Virus record (IMG/VR): IMGVR_UViG_3300030389_004959
Span: 1-61,517 of that record
Strand: one strand, 5' to 3'
Source of the DNA: a virus
Length of the DNA: 61,517 nucleotides
The notes beneath the pieces are model-generated. The model was not told where the DNA came from. It made no database searches and worked only from the letters and a program-made list of their open reading frames with translations. The position numbers and the translations under genes are program-made. This document shows positions 41,788 to 49,756 of this stretch, one piece after another; within the stretch, counting starts at the first letter, position 1; the number at the start of each line of letters is the position of its first letter.

Positions 41788-44070
41788 GTGGCTAATTTCT
41801 TCAAAAGCGATTTGGTGATTGACACATTGAACACCAATGGTGATGTCGTCATTGATGGAGACCTGACTGTAAACGGAGACACAACCACCGTTTCCACTAC
41901 AAACAGTGTCATTGCCGATAAGCTTATTGAGTTGGCAAACGGCACAACTGGTTCCGCATCCGGGGACGCGGGTATTATCATCGAGCGGGGTGACGATACA
42001 AACGTCTTCATCGGGTTCGACGAAAGTGAGGACAAGGTCACGTTTGCCACCACCTCCGCCACGGGCGCTTCTACTGGTGACCTCACACTCACTGACGCGG
42101 CCCTCAAGACTGGCGCAATCACGTCTTCTGGTGTTGTGACTGCCACAGGTTTTACGATCGGCAGCGCAGCAATCACCGAAACAGAGCTTGAGATTCTGGA
42201 TGGGGCAACACTGAGCACTGCGGAACTCAACAAGCTTGATGGCTCAACGGCCGGAACAGTTGTCGCCTCCAAAGCCGTCACGGTCGACACCAACAAAGAC
42301 ATTACTGGGTTCCGCAACGTCACGCTCACAGGCGAGTTGGATGCTGGATCGCTAGACATCAGTGGTGATGCGGACATCGACGGCACGCTTGAAGCAGACG
42401 CCATAACGGTGGGTGGCACCGCATTGAACACGGTAATTGCGGGTGTAACCGTTACTACTGCGACGAACGCCACCAACGCAACGAATGCGACGAATGCAAC
42501 GAACGCATCGCATGTCCTTGTCACAGACAATGAGAGCGCCAACGAAGAGAACCTGATTACTTTTGTTGAAGACGCAACGAGCAGCACGGGCAACGTTGGT
42601 CTGGAGATGGATGGCAACCTGACCTACAACCCGAGCACTGGGACACTGTCCAGCACAGTGTTTTCCGGCAGCGGCGCCAGTCTAACGACACTCAATGGGT
42701 CAAACATTTCATCTGGTACAATTGCGGCAGCCCGAGTCGCCACTCTGAATCAAGACACGACAGGCACGGCTGCTATTGCGACCACCGTAACCGTTGCTGA
42801 CGAATCATCCGACACCACATGCTTCCCATTGTTTGTGACGACAGCAACAGGAGATCAAGCACCAAAAAGTGGCAGCAACCTCACGTTCAACTCATCAAAC
42901 GGAACGCTTACTGCGTCAGAGTTTTCGGGTGGTGGTTCGGCCATCACGGGACTTGACGGTTCAAACATTGGTTCAGGCACGGTCAACGCGGCTCGCATGG
43001 CCGCAGCCCAGACTGCGATTACATCGCTCGTGAACACCAGTCTTGAGATCGGTAGGGACGCGGACAACCGGATTAAGTTCGGCTTAGACAATCAGATTAT
43101 CTTTGAGGTTGATGGTGGCGACAATGTCATCTTCAAGACTGGTGGGGAGATCGAGGCGACATCATTGGACATCAGCGGCGATGTCGATGTGGACGGCACG
43201 CTTGAGGCGGACGCCATCACTGTTAACGGTGCCGCGTTGGCAGCTTCTGCCACAACGGACACGACCAATGCCGCCAACATCGGGTCGGGCACGCTGGCCG
43301 CAGCTCGCATGGCCGCAGATCAAACCGGCATCGGGTCCATCAAAAACACTGCGCTAGTCGTTGGTCGGGACAATGACAACCTGATCGACTTTGCAACCGA
43401 CAACGAAGTCAAGGTACGAGTCAACGGTGCTGACCTTGTCAGTATTACAGGAGGCAGTTCTCTGCCGAACGTGTCGGCCACGGCAACATCCGGCACAAAC
43501 CAAGACGGTAAGAGCATCACGCTCGGTGGCGGGCTGGGCACCGGAACTGGTTTACCCGGCTCTGTCGAGATTACGTCTGGTATTCCGACATCGAGCGGCA
43601 GCAACGCGCATACGGCAACGCCGGTTGCGATCTTCGATACTTTCGGTGTCACCAGCAACTTCGGCGGCGTTGCAAACTTGGCGAACGACACCGGCGTTGG
43701 GGAGGTCGTCTTTTTTGGAACCGAAGACGCTAACGACTCGCTCGCAGCCGGGCGCCTGATGTATCTGCACCCAGGGGGGACATGGAAGTATGCGGATGCA
43801 GACGCTGTAGGTTCCACAAATTCCCTTATTGGTATTGCACTGGGTGACGCCATCAGCGCAGGGATTCTGCTGAAAGGATTTTTCAAACTGAACAGCTACA
43901 TCGAAGGCACGTTCGCGGCTGGGCAACCCTGCTACGTCAGTGAGGCCGCATCAGAGATTGATTTCACGGCTCCATCGGCTGCGGGAGACCACGTTCGCAT
44001 CGTTGGGTATGGAACAGCCACCACGAACGTCATCTACTTCAATCCGTCATCCACAACCATTACGCTCTAA
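41788..44070 (+). CDS. Tail fibre protein
   Basis: A 760-residue fibre starting at GTG after AAGGAG. It opens with the structural start NFFKSDLVIDTLNTNGDVVI and contains ITETELEILDGATLSTAELN, the hallmark of marine phage fibres. Two units repeat: LDISGDxDxDGTLEADAITV occurs at about residues 190-210 and 461-481, and IGSGT-AARMAA-QT-I occurs twice with a following RDxDN-I-F stretch. An (Ala-Thr-Asn)x5 run lies at residues 225-239. The C-terminal region (about 620-760) is a Thr/Gly-rich knob with LIGIALGDAISAGILLKG and EGTFAAGQPCYVSEAAS, a domain common to fibre tips. Fibres bind the host receptor. Confidence 0.88.
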   Translation: MANFFKSDLVIDTLNTNGDVVIDGDLTVNGDTTTVSTTNSVIADKLIELANGTTGSASGDAGIIIERGDDTNVFIGFDESEDKVTFATTSATGASTGDLTLTDAALKTGAITSSGVVTATGFTIGSAAITETELEILDGATLSTAELNKLDGSTAGTVVASKAVTVDTNKDITGFRNVTLTGELDAGSLDISGDADIDGTLEADAITVGGTALNTVIAGVTVTTATNATNATNATNATNASHVLVTDNESANEENLITFVEDATSSTGNVGLEMDGNLTYNPSTGTLSSTVFSGSGASLTTLNGSNISSGTIAAARVATLNQDTTGTAAIATTVTVADESSDTTCFPLFVTTATGDQAPKSGSNLTFNSSNGTLTASEFSGGGSAITGLDGSNIGSGTVNAARMAAAQTAITSLVNTSLEIGRDADNRIKFGLDNQIIFEVDGGDNVIFKTGGEIEATSLDISGDVDVDGTLEADAITVNGAALAASATTDTTNAANIGSGTLAAARMAADQTGIGSIKNTALVVGRDNDNLIDFATDNEVKVRVNGADLVSITGGSSLPNVSATATSGTNQDGKSITLGGGLGTGTGLPGSVEITSGIPTSSGSNAHTATPVAIFDTFGVTSNFGGVANLANDTGVGEVVFFGTEDANDSLAAGRLMYLHPGGTWKYADADAVGSTNSLIGIALGDAISAGILLKGFFKLNSYIEGTFAAGQPCYVSEAASEIDFTAPSAAGDHVRIVGYGTATTNVIYFNPSSTTITL
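42460..42504 (+). repeat. 9-nt tandem repeat (Ala-Thr-Asn)x5 in fibre gene
   Basis: Five tandem 9-nt units of the form GCNACNAAY encode Ala-Thr-Asn five times. Silent differences between units suggest age or selection. Slippage here would change fibre length in frame. Confidence 0.85.
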
Positions 44071-44073
44071 CAA

Positions 44074-45249
44074 ATGCCTGATTACACAAAAGTCAACGAC
44101 GTTGCAGCCGCAGACATTGTTGAGATCAACGGGGTAGCTTACGCGTCGATCGCAGAATGCAATGGTCTGACGTCGCCATCGTTGGGCGCTACCCGTTGGG
44201 TGATTGGTGCGGACGATGCATTGATTGCCCACGCCGCAAACAGCGACCGAACATCGTGGACAACCTACGACAGCATCGCCAGCGCAGACACCAACGACAA
44301 CGACTTCGACATTGCATTTGGAAAAGACAACAGTGGAAATGGCATTTACATTTGCACACGGGACGGTGGAGCGCGTGAGCTTCAGGTATCAGGCACCGAT
44401 GTGACCTCGACCGCCTCTTGGACCGACGTTTCGACCAACGCGGCAGCAGAAGGTGGAGGAGCAACCAGCAAAAAGAACATCATGCAGATTTTGTGGGGTG
44501 CTCGATCGGATGGAACCGTTTCCGGTACTTGGATGGCTGTTGGTCACCAAGGAGACGAAGACATCTATCGATCTACGGATGGAGGCGCCAACTGGAGCGC
44601 AATCGATCTTTCGAGCCTTTCAGGTCACAGTAGCAGCGTTTTTATCAATGGAATTGCTAGCGATGGATTAGGGAAGTGGGCCTTCGCTCAAGCCAATCGT
44701 TTTTACTACAGCACGAACGATGGTGCTTCCTTTGCTGTGTCAACTCCTTTTAGTAGTGGGCAAGGCAAAGGAGTCCCCGGACGAATCCATGCGATTATAT
44801 TCACTAACAACTCTTGGGTGATCATGTACAGCAACAGCTCGCAGATCCACGTCCGCTCCTGTGCTGCGTCTGATATCACTGATTGGGGAGACGAAGTTCG
44901 ACTGAACAATCTTTTGCACATGTCGAGCAATGGAGACAAGGGGCAGATGGCTGCCGACGCTTCAGGTCGTGTAGTTGCAACAACGAACAGGAACGAAGCT
45001 GATCTGTACTACTTCGATGTAAATGGCAAGGTTATCAGCAACAGCAACCTTGTGACTTTGAGCATGTCCAGTGACAATATTCGAGATGTTGCGACCGATG
45101 GATCAACATGGCTGCTCGCTTGTACCGATGGTGATGTTTGGGAGTCCACAAACGCCGGTGCATCGTGGAGTCAGATTGCCGATAATCAAGGCGCAGACAG
45201 TTCAGATGACTTCACATCTGTTACGTGCGACGTAGTCCTACCCCTCTAA
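44074..45249 (+). CDS. Sialidase-like propeller, probable receptor-binding protein
   Basis: A 391-residue protein. The N-terminal 40 residues (VNDVAAADIVEINGVAYASI) are an attachment module seen at the start of other aquatic phage fibre proteins. The body has Asp-box/BNR motifs: STDGGANW (residues 167-174), STNDGASF (about 213-220) and STNAGASW near 366-373, typical of six-bladed propellers. It follows the main fibre by 3 nt, without a clear Shine-Dalgarno, so translation may depend on coupling. A glycan-binding or receptor-recognition role is likely. I cannot see the catalytic Arg triad of true sialidases, so enzymatic activity is doubtful. Confidence 0.72.
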   Translation: MPDYTKVNDVAAADIVEINGVAYASIAECNGLTSPSLGATRWVIGADDALIAHAANSDRTSWTTYDSIASADTNDNDFDIAFGKDNSGNGIYICTRDGGARELQVSGTDVTSTASWTDVSTNAAAEGGGATSKKNIMQILWGARSDGTVSGTWMAVGHQGDEDIYRSTDGGANWSAIDLSSLSGHSSSVFINGIASDGLGKWAFAQANRFYYSTNDGASFAVSTPFSSGQGKGVPGRIHAIIFTNNSWVIMYSNSSQIHVRSCAASDITDWGDEVRLNNLLHMSSNGDKGQMAADASGRVVATTNRNEADLYYFDVNGKVISNSNLVTLSMSSDNIRDVATDGSTWLLACTDGDVWESTNAGASWSQIADNQGADSSDDFTSVTCDVVLPL

Positions 45250-45268
45250 ATTTTATTAGGAGCGAATC

Positions 45269-45649
45269 ATGGCAATGACACCCGAACAAGAGCAACAACT
45301 CGAAATCATTGAAGAGCGATTGAAAGCCAAAGGCGCGACTCTCACGCCAGCTCAGAAAGCGGTTCTAATGAAAAGTCCGTCGATGATGGAGTTGATGGGT
45401 AAAAAGCCACCGTCAAACATGATGCCAAAACCAAAAATGCAACAGACCGGCAAGGCAATGAAGGACATCAATCCAGATAAAGAGGCCGGTCCTGCGAAAG
45501 ATTTGCCTGACTTCCCTCAACGGCTTGCAGAAGATTCAGCCACAAGGGCACAAGCTCTTCAAGAAATGGAAGAAGAAAAAAGGCGCAGGGAAGGAGTTCG
45601 ACAACTTCAAGAGTCCGCTAAAAAAGAAGAAGAGGCTATGAACCGATAG
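45269..45649 (+). CDS. Small charged helical protein
   Basis: A 126-residue protein with AGGAG before ATG. The N-terminus is helical (EQEQQLEIIEERLKAKGATL), followed by Met/Pro/Lys-rich linker sequence, and a highly charged terminal helix (QALQEMEEEKRRREGVRQLQ). It has no recognised family. Position among fibre genes suggests a chaperone or assembly factor, but that is a guess. Its TAG is directly followed by the next ATG. Confidence 0.6.
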   Translation: MAMTPEQEQQLEIIEERLKAKGATLTPAQKAVLMKSPSMMELMGKKPPSNMMPKPKMQQTGKAMKDINPDKEAGPAKDLPDFPQRLAEDSATRAQALQEMEEEKRRREGVRQLQESAKKEEEAMNR

Positions 45650-46021
45650 ATGGCACTGTCGAAGACCAAGTTTGAGGATGCTTTTGACTACAAAGTCATA
45701 CATGAAACGGTGTGCAACAATACCGCAATTGTGAACGCGTCTTCGGAGCCGGGATTCATACATTCCATAACTTTGACCAACGCAATCAACAGCGCAGCGT
45801 ATTTCAAGTTTTTTGACGCCGCATCTGTGACAATGGGCACGACCGTTGCAGATCTTGTTTTGCGGGTTGCTGCGAGTAGCACGACGGTGTTCAGCATTCC
45901 TGATGGATTGCCTTTTACGTTTTTAAGTTTTGCATGCACCGTAAACCCAAATCCACAAGACAACACAGCTTTGACCGCCAACAGCGGTGAAACAGTGGAC
46001 GTCAAGATTGTCTGCACTTGA
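45650..46021 (+). CDS. Small beta-sandwich protein, family member 1
   Basis: A 123-residue protein. Pattern: HSITLTNAINSAAYFKFFDA, then TTVADLVLRVAASSTTVFSI, then PDGLPFT-LSFACTVNPNPQ, and a terminal VDVKIVC. The same order (a strand with N-x-A/T followed by [YF][TF]KF, a GTT-D segment, a FxIPxG turn, and a VTNP-like end) is found in the genes at 46028, 57081 and 57454. The fold is probably a small beta-sandwich, likely a virion decoration. Lengths are 121-130 residues in all four. Confidence 0.68.
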   Translation: MALSKTKFEDAFDYKVIHETVCNNTAIVNASSEPGFIHSITLTNAINSAAYFKFFDAASVTMGTTVADLVLRVAASSTTVFSIPDGLPFTFLSFACTVNPNPQDNTALTANSGETVDVKIVCT

Positions 46022-46027
46022 GGATCC

Positions 46028-46420
46028 ATGTCTACAGCAACATCAACAAGCGCAGTTACCGAACTCGGCGGCAAGTATGTGCTCGATCGGACGTGCACAG
46101 GTGCCAACGGCGCAAGCACGAATGTGACGGGTGGCACAGGGAGTATTTTTCTGATTCAAATCAATAACGAGGCCAACTCATCTGCATCGTTTTTGAAGAT
46201 TCGCGACAATACGACAGCCACCCCCGGAACGACGACAGCAAACGGCGCCGGTACCCCAGATTTTACGTTCAAGGCCCCGGCGCACAGTAAAATTACCTAT
46301 GCTATTCCCGGTGGAGCCGCGTTCGGTTCGGGCTTATCGATGTGGTGTGTAACGGGAACAGAGGTTGGAAACTCATCAGACCCTGCCTCGAGTGTCATCG
46401 TCAAACTGATTACAAGCTAA
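46028..46420 (+). CDS. Small beta-sandwich protein, family member 2
   Basis: A 130-residue protein adjacent to member 1, with GAGGA before ATG. The correspondence is IFLIQINNEANSSASFLKIR, TATPGTTTANGAGTPDFTFK, APAHSKITYAIPGGAAFGSG, and a terminal SSVIVKLITS. The APxxSKxxYxxPxGxxF turn is close to that of the remote gene 57081 (APPSSAKQYVFPAGLDF). It is likely a virion surface protein. Tandem duplication with member 1 is inferred. Confidence 0.68.
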   Translation: MSTATSTSAVTELGGKYVLDRTCTGANGASTNVTGGTGSIFLIQINNEANSSASFLKIRDNTTATPGTTTANGAGTPDFTFKAPAHSKITYAIPGGAAFGSGLSMWCVTGTEVGNSSDPASSVIVKLITS

Positions 46421-46422
46421 CC

Positions 46423-46827
46423 ATGAGTGAGATTTGGAAAATGGAACCTGTGACTTTGACAGCAATCGCCATTCTGGCCGCTCTCGGGGCTGGGTTTGGT
46501 GCGGGATGGGGTCTGAAGCCTGATGCTGGAGCAAAAGCGATTGAAGCCCAAACAGAAGCGATTGCTGAGCTCAACAGCGGTAATCAAGAGTTGGTTGCCA
46601 AAGTTCAACAAGTCGCAGTCACAAATGCAGAGAAAGAAGCGTCGATTGCTGAAAAACTGACCGACGTTCCCCCACCTTGCGTTCCAGATTTAGGGGGAGA
46701 CCCCATGTCTATGCAGTGCATGTGGGCTCTTTGTATTAGAACAGGTGAAACAGATAGGCAACGATGCGAGCCTGCAAAGTTGACCGATCAACTATTGAGT
46801 TCATATAGTTGTCCTGAACCTGATTGA
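46423..46827 (+). CDS. Membrane-anchored coiled-coil protein (lysis region)
   Basis: A 134-residue protein. ATG 46423 lies 2 nt after the previous stop; a second candidate is ATG 46441. Residues about 8-28 (VTLTAIAILAALGAGFGAGW) form a membrane segment, followed by a coiled coil (AIEAQTEAIAELNSGNQELV) and a Cys-containing end (PPPCVPDL, MQCMWALCIR, RCEP, YSCPEP). The topology of N-in anchor plus periplasmic coil resembles an inner-membrane spanin. The multiple cysteines are unusual. Assignment to lysis is by position before the lytic enzyme. Confidence 0.6.
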   Translation: MSEIWKMEPVTLTAIAILAALGAGFGAGWGLKPDAGAKAIEAQTEAIAELNSGNQELVAKVQQVAVTNAEKEASIAEKLTDVPPPCVPDLGGDPMSMQCMWALCIRTGETDRQRCEPAKLTDQLLSSYSCPEPD

Positions 46828-46838
46828 TTGGAGCTGAC

Positions 46839-47135
46839 ATGGATATGAAAGACTTCGCAGTGCCGGGAATGACAGTTATTTTTGCGGCTGGTGTGTCGTT
46901 TGCCTCATTCGAATCGTCTGCTCAAGATGTCGAGGACTTGAGTCAACGACTCAATGCAGTCGAATCGAGCGTGGGTAAGCAAGAGGTCGTCGATGTTAAA
47001 ATTGAAGGTATTGAAAAACGTCTTGATAAAATGGAAGACATTGTTCAAAAGATGCTGGACATTCAGCAGCGGCAGGCTGTCAACATCGCACAAATCTGCC
47101 AAGCAACCAACGCCAACTGCAGTAGTGGTAACTGA
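46839..47135 (+). CDS. Small membrane protein with coiled coil
   Basis: A 98-residue protein. ATG 46839 has GGAG 5 nt upstream. The segment FAVPGMTVIFAAGVSFASFE is an N-terminal membrane helix or uncleaved signal, followed by VEDLSQRLNAVESSVGKQEV and a second coiled coil (KRLDKMEDIVQKMLDIQQRQ), ending with CQATNANCSSGN. Possible roles are holin partner, spanin or periplasmic linker. No family assigned. It lies 1 nt upstream of the lytic enzyme gene. Confidence 0.6.
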   Translation: MDMKDFAVPGMTVIFAAGVSFASFESSAQDVEDLSQRLNAVESSVGKQEVVDVKIEGIEKRLDKMEDIVQKMLDIQQRQAVNIAQICQATNANCSSGN

Positions 47136-47136
47136 T

Positions 47137-47724
47137 ATGCATCCCGATATTCTGGACTACGCGAAATCCTTAGGCCACACCGTGTTTTTGAACGGTGAAT
47201 ACAACATCAACATCATCGGTATCCGCAGTGCGAATCACGAACCAAATCGTTTCGACGATACGATTCATTGTGTATACAAGGATGAGGATGGTGATTGGAT
47301 TCAAAAGTCTTGGCCCTGTACAACAGAACCGGGCAAGTATTGGCTCGAGAATCCAACCAATGTGAACGGAACTGCCGTTTTGGTTCCCGGTCAGTATCGC
47401 AGCGTTTGGAAGATTGACCTGCATCAAGGAAAGTACGAGGCTCTGTGTCAGCGTAACGGCACTGTGAAGGTCTATCGAGACGACAACAAAGACGACATCA
47501 TTGACTGTGACCCTGACAGCATCAGTGAGGGTTACTTCGGCATCAATATCCACAAGGCAGGAGCGCATTCCACTCAAATCGATAAGTGGTCTGCAGGATG
47601 CCAAGTGTTTGCCAACGAGTCTGACTTTGACGAGTTTATGGACGTCTGTCGTAAAGCGCGAGACAAGTGGGGCAACGCATTTTCCTACACGTTGATTCTT
47701 GAAGATGAGAAAGGCTTGGTCTGA
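47137..47724 (+). CDS. Probable cell-wall lytic enzyme (YkuD/L,D-transpeptidase-like)
   Basis: A 195-residue protein. The pattern NINIIGIRSANHEPNRFDD, TTEPGKYWLENPTNVNGTA, LVPGQYRSVWKIDLHQG, then GINIHKAG and WSAGCQVF is a phage family in which the His of INIH and the Cys of SAGC correspond to the YkuD-type catalytic His/Cys (usually SHGC). I interpret it as the peptidoglycan-cleaving endolysin. It has no signal peptide, so it should need the holin-like protein encoded next, with which it shares TGATG. A role in virion-associated wall crossing is an alternative. Confidence 0.72.
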   Translation: MHPDILDYAKSLGHTVFLNGEYNINIIGIRSANHEPNRFDDTIHCVYKDEDGDWIQKSWPCTTEPGKYWLENPTNVNGTAVLVPGQYRSVWKIDLHQGKYEALCQRNGTVKVYRDDNKDDIIDCDPDSISEGYFGINIHKAGAHSTQIDKWSAGCQVFANESDFDEFMDVCRKARDKWGNAFSYTLILEDEKGLV

Positions 47725-48032
47725 TGGAGGCGTTGGTCGACTCACTATTAGCAGACGGCCACCTCGGAGTATTTGCGGCCTTCTTGCTGTATCAGTTCAT
47801 CACGATGCAGAAGCGTCTCGATAAGCTTGTGGAAGGCTTTCAAGAACAAGTGGAACAAATGCGGGCGGAGTACAACGAGCGTACTGAGAGGATGCGTGAG
47901 CGTTACGACAATGTCATCAAAGAATATCGTGACCGGGAAGACTCACAGTCTAAGGACTTTTTGATTGCACGTACAGCGGTCCACAATGACATCGTGGCCA
48001 AGCTTGAACGCATTTTGGATCGAAACAAGTAG
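47724..48032 (+). CDS. Holin-like protein (BhlA-type topology)
   Basis: A 102-residue protein with a single N-terminal membrane helix (GHLGVFAAFLLYQFITMQ, about 12-29) followed by a highly charged coiled coil (VEGFQEQVEQMRAEYNERTE and on). This topology and size match BhlA/UviB-like holins. Translation is coupled to the lytic enzyme (TGATG). Holins permit endolysin exit or trigger lysis timing. The assignment rests on topology and location. Confidence 0.65.
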   Translation: MEALVDSLLADGHLGVFAAFLLYQFITMQKRLDKLVEGFQEQVEQMRAEYNERTERMRERYDNVIKEYRDREDSQSKDFLIARTAVHNDIVAKLERILDRNK

Positions 48033-48038
48033 GTCCTG

Positions 48039-48677
48039 ATGGAGTGCGTGGTACAAGAAGGGTCTGACTGTAAACTTGATGTGGGCTCACCGATTCGCAT
48101 TTACGATGAAAAGCCTGTTGAAGAGGAGAAAAAACCTGTGGCAAACGAAACGAAACAAGAGGCACCGAAACCTCCCCCGACACCCGCAAAGGCCCCGGAT
48201 CCTGTTCCAGAGCCTCCACCAGCGGTTGTTGAGACTGCAGCAACTCCTGCTGTGCCTGAGCTTGTAGAGTCTGTTGGGGTTGCTCAGGACATCACAGCGG
48301 CTGCTGACGCCGCTCAATCTCTTGGGGGAGACTATGCCCCCATGGTAGCGATTGCATTAGCTGGTATGGCTGTTGCCGGTGGATCCAAGGCGTGGAGCTA
48401 CTACCGTGACCGTGCCGAGCAGAAGCATGAACAAGAGATGCAAAAGCTCAAGATCGAAGCACAGTCCAAAGGGATGGACGGACAACAACCTCCTGCGTGT
48501 CAAGCCGCAACACAAAAGATGCAGGCTGAGTTGGACGACGTAAAGTCAAGGCTGAGCGCCGTTCAGAAGAAGACATCGATGATCTCGGCAGACTTTGACG
48601 GCGAAGATGTCGAGCGTCAGATCAAGCGCATGAAAAAGCGAATCGACGAGTTGTTTGAGATTACCGAGCAGAAATGA
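48039..48677 (+). CDS. Proline-rich single-pass membrane protein
   Basis: A 212-residue protein. Residues about 20-75 are Pro/Glu/Lys-rich and extended (KPPPTPAKAPDPVPEPPPAV), a membrane segment follows near 100-118 (APMVAIALAGMAVAGGSKAW), then a cytoplasmic or periplasmic coiled coil (EQKHEQEMQKLKIEAQSKG; MQAELDDVKSRLSAVQKK). The proline-rich stretch is of TonB type, able to span the periplasm. It could be an unusual spanin or envelope-disrupting component. ATGA overlap with the next gene implies joint function. Confidence 0.6.
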   Translation: MECVVQEGSDCKLDVGSPIRIYDEKPVEEEKKPVANETKQEAPKPPPTPAKAPDPVPEPPPAVVETAATPAVPELVESVGVAQDITAAADAAQSLGGDYAPMVAIALAGMAVAGGSKAWSYYRDRAEQKHEQEMQKLKIEAQSKGMDGQQPPACQAATQKMQAELDDVKSRLSAVQKKTSMISADFDGEDVERQIKRMKKRIDELFEITEQK

Positions 48678-49057
48678 TTGTCACTGCGCTGATATTTTTG
48701 GGTACGTTTGTCATCCTTCCAGCGGGCTTGAGTTTTGCTATTGAGGGAGACGGGCGCCCCAAAAAAACTAAATCGAAACCCGTCGAAGTTGTTCCAGAAC
48801 CCGAGCCAGAGCTCGAGCCAGAACCTGAACCTGAAATCATTGTTGAGCCGCAGCCAGAACCTGAAATGGTGCCAACAACTGTCGTGACCATCTCACCCAA
48901 GTGTGAAGATGAAGATTCCATCACTCGACTTCGTAAAGCCACATTCAACTTCTTATCTCAAGTAAACAACTTGCCTTCAGACATATCGTTCAATATCGTC
49001 GACTGCACACAAGAAGGAATGGTCGACATCGAGATTATCGAGGTTCCGAAGGACTAA
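48674..49057 (+). CDS. Secreted/anchored PEPEP-repeat protein
   Basis: A 127-residue protein with an N-terminal hydrophobic segment (IVTALIFLGTFVILPAGLSF), which is either signal peptide or anchor, a Pro-Glu repeat (VVPEPEPELEPEPEPEIIVE and on) and a 55-residue C-terminal domain (DSITRLRKATFNFLSQVNNL, FNIVDCTQEGMVDIEII). The rigid PE linker and small end domain suggest a periplasm-spanning protein, possibly a spanin-like partner of the preceding gene. It is last in the rightward late unit, followed by a nested hairpin. Confidence 0.62.
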   Translation: MIVTALIFLGTFVILPAGLSFAIEGDGRPKKTKSKPVEVVPEPEPELEPEPEPEIIVEPQPEPEMVPTTVVTISPKCEDEDSITRLRKATFNFLSQVNNLPSDISFNIVDCTQEGMVDIEIIEVPKD

Positions 49058-49063
49058 GCCCAA

Positions 49064-49130
49064 CCCCCCACCCGGTAGGAATCGCCCATGCTGCCGCCCC
49101 GAGCGTGGGACAAGCGATATGGGTGGGGGG
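49064..49130. terminator. Nested hairpin between convergent transcription units
   Basis: The outer stem CCCCCCACCC (49064-49073) pairs perfectly with GGGTGGGGGG (49121-49130). Inside, ATCGC pairs with GCGAT (49081-49085 with 49114-49118), and CCCATGCT pairs with AGCGTGGG (49085-49092 with 49102-49109, sharing one base with the middle stem as an alternative). It lies between the rightward stop at 49057 and the leftward stop at 49142. Probably a bidirectional terminator, although T-runs are missing. Confidence 0.6.
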
Positions 49131-49141
49131 CTAGGGGGACG

Positions 49142-49747
49142 TTATTTGCCAGTTGGAGCTGCTGCTACACCTTGTGTGGGTGCGATTGCATCGTTGAGCA
49201 TGTCCAGAACCCTCGACAATCCCTCTGGGGGTCCATCATCGCGAGCAACGACCTTTACGTCATACTTTGCGCTGTTGTCGCTGCTACGGCTGTTCTCGCT
49301 GTGATTAGCCACAGATCCGTGCACGGTGACCTCACAGGAAAACAGACCTGCGTTGTACTTTGCTTTAGCCGTCAGATCGGCTTTGCTGTCAGAGGTAGTC
49401 TTGCTTGATGTCGACGACTTTACCTCCATGGTGAACCGTACCTCTGCTTCTTTGACCGAAAGCGAAGGAGTGTTGATGATGGCAAGCAGCGGGACCTGAA
49501 GGTCGACCTTCTGCATCGTCGTGTTGCCTGCAGCGTCTTGCACTGGCTTATTGAAGCCAAAGTCTACGGTGCGTGCTGAAAGGTTGCCCTTTCCGTCATC
49601 GTTGAGACCAACGTCCTTGATGAAGTCACTTGATGCCTTTGCAAGCAGTGTTTGAGCATTACAGGCGGCTTTGAGTGGACCACCAATCAGTTGCTCCATT
49701 GGGAGACCACCAAACTGGTCTGACATCTTTACGAGTTGATCTGCCAT
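49142..49747 (-). CDS. DUF2589-type protein A
   Basis: A 201-residue protein with AGGAG before ATG. The N-terminal signature LPMEQLIGGPLKAACNAQTL and DFIKDVGL is that of DUF2589 proteins, followed by VDLQVPLLAIINTPSLSVKE and a beta region (EVRFTMEVKSSTSS). The function of DUF2589 is not known to me; bacteria often carry two or three such genes together. Here it is the last gene of the leftward recombination unit, next to a relative. A role in the DNA metabolism of infection is suggested only by place. Confidence 0.78.
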   Translation of the reverse strand: MADQLVKMSDQFGGLPMEQLIGGPLKAACNAQTLLAKASSDFIKDVGLNDDGKGNLSARTVDFGFNKPVQDAAGNTTMQKVDLQVPLLAIINTPSLSVKEAEVRFTMEVKSSTSSKTTSDSKADLTAKAKYNAGLFSCEVTVHGSVANHSENSRSSDNSAKYDVKVVARDDGPPEGLSRVLDMLNDAIAPTQGVAAAPTGK

Positions 49748-49756
49748 GAATGACTC

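Noticed and set aside
42460-42504. CRISPR-like short repeats
   Set aside because: The units are 9 nt, contiguous and in frame within the fibre gene, with no spacers.
41788-45249. Diversity-generating retroelement at the fibre tip
   Set aside because: No reverse-transcriptase gene and no near-identical template/variable repeat pair with adenine-biased changes was seen in the window.
44074-45249. True sialidase activity of the Asp-box protein
   Set aside because: Asp-box repeats are present, but no arginine triad or nucleophile pattern of glycoside hydrolases is visible, so only a propeller fold is claimed.
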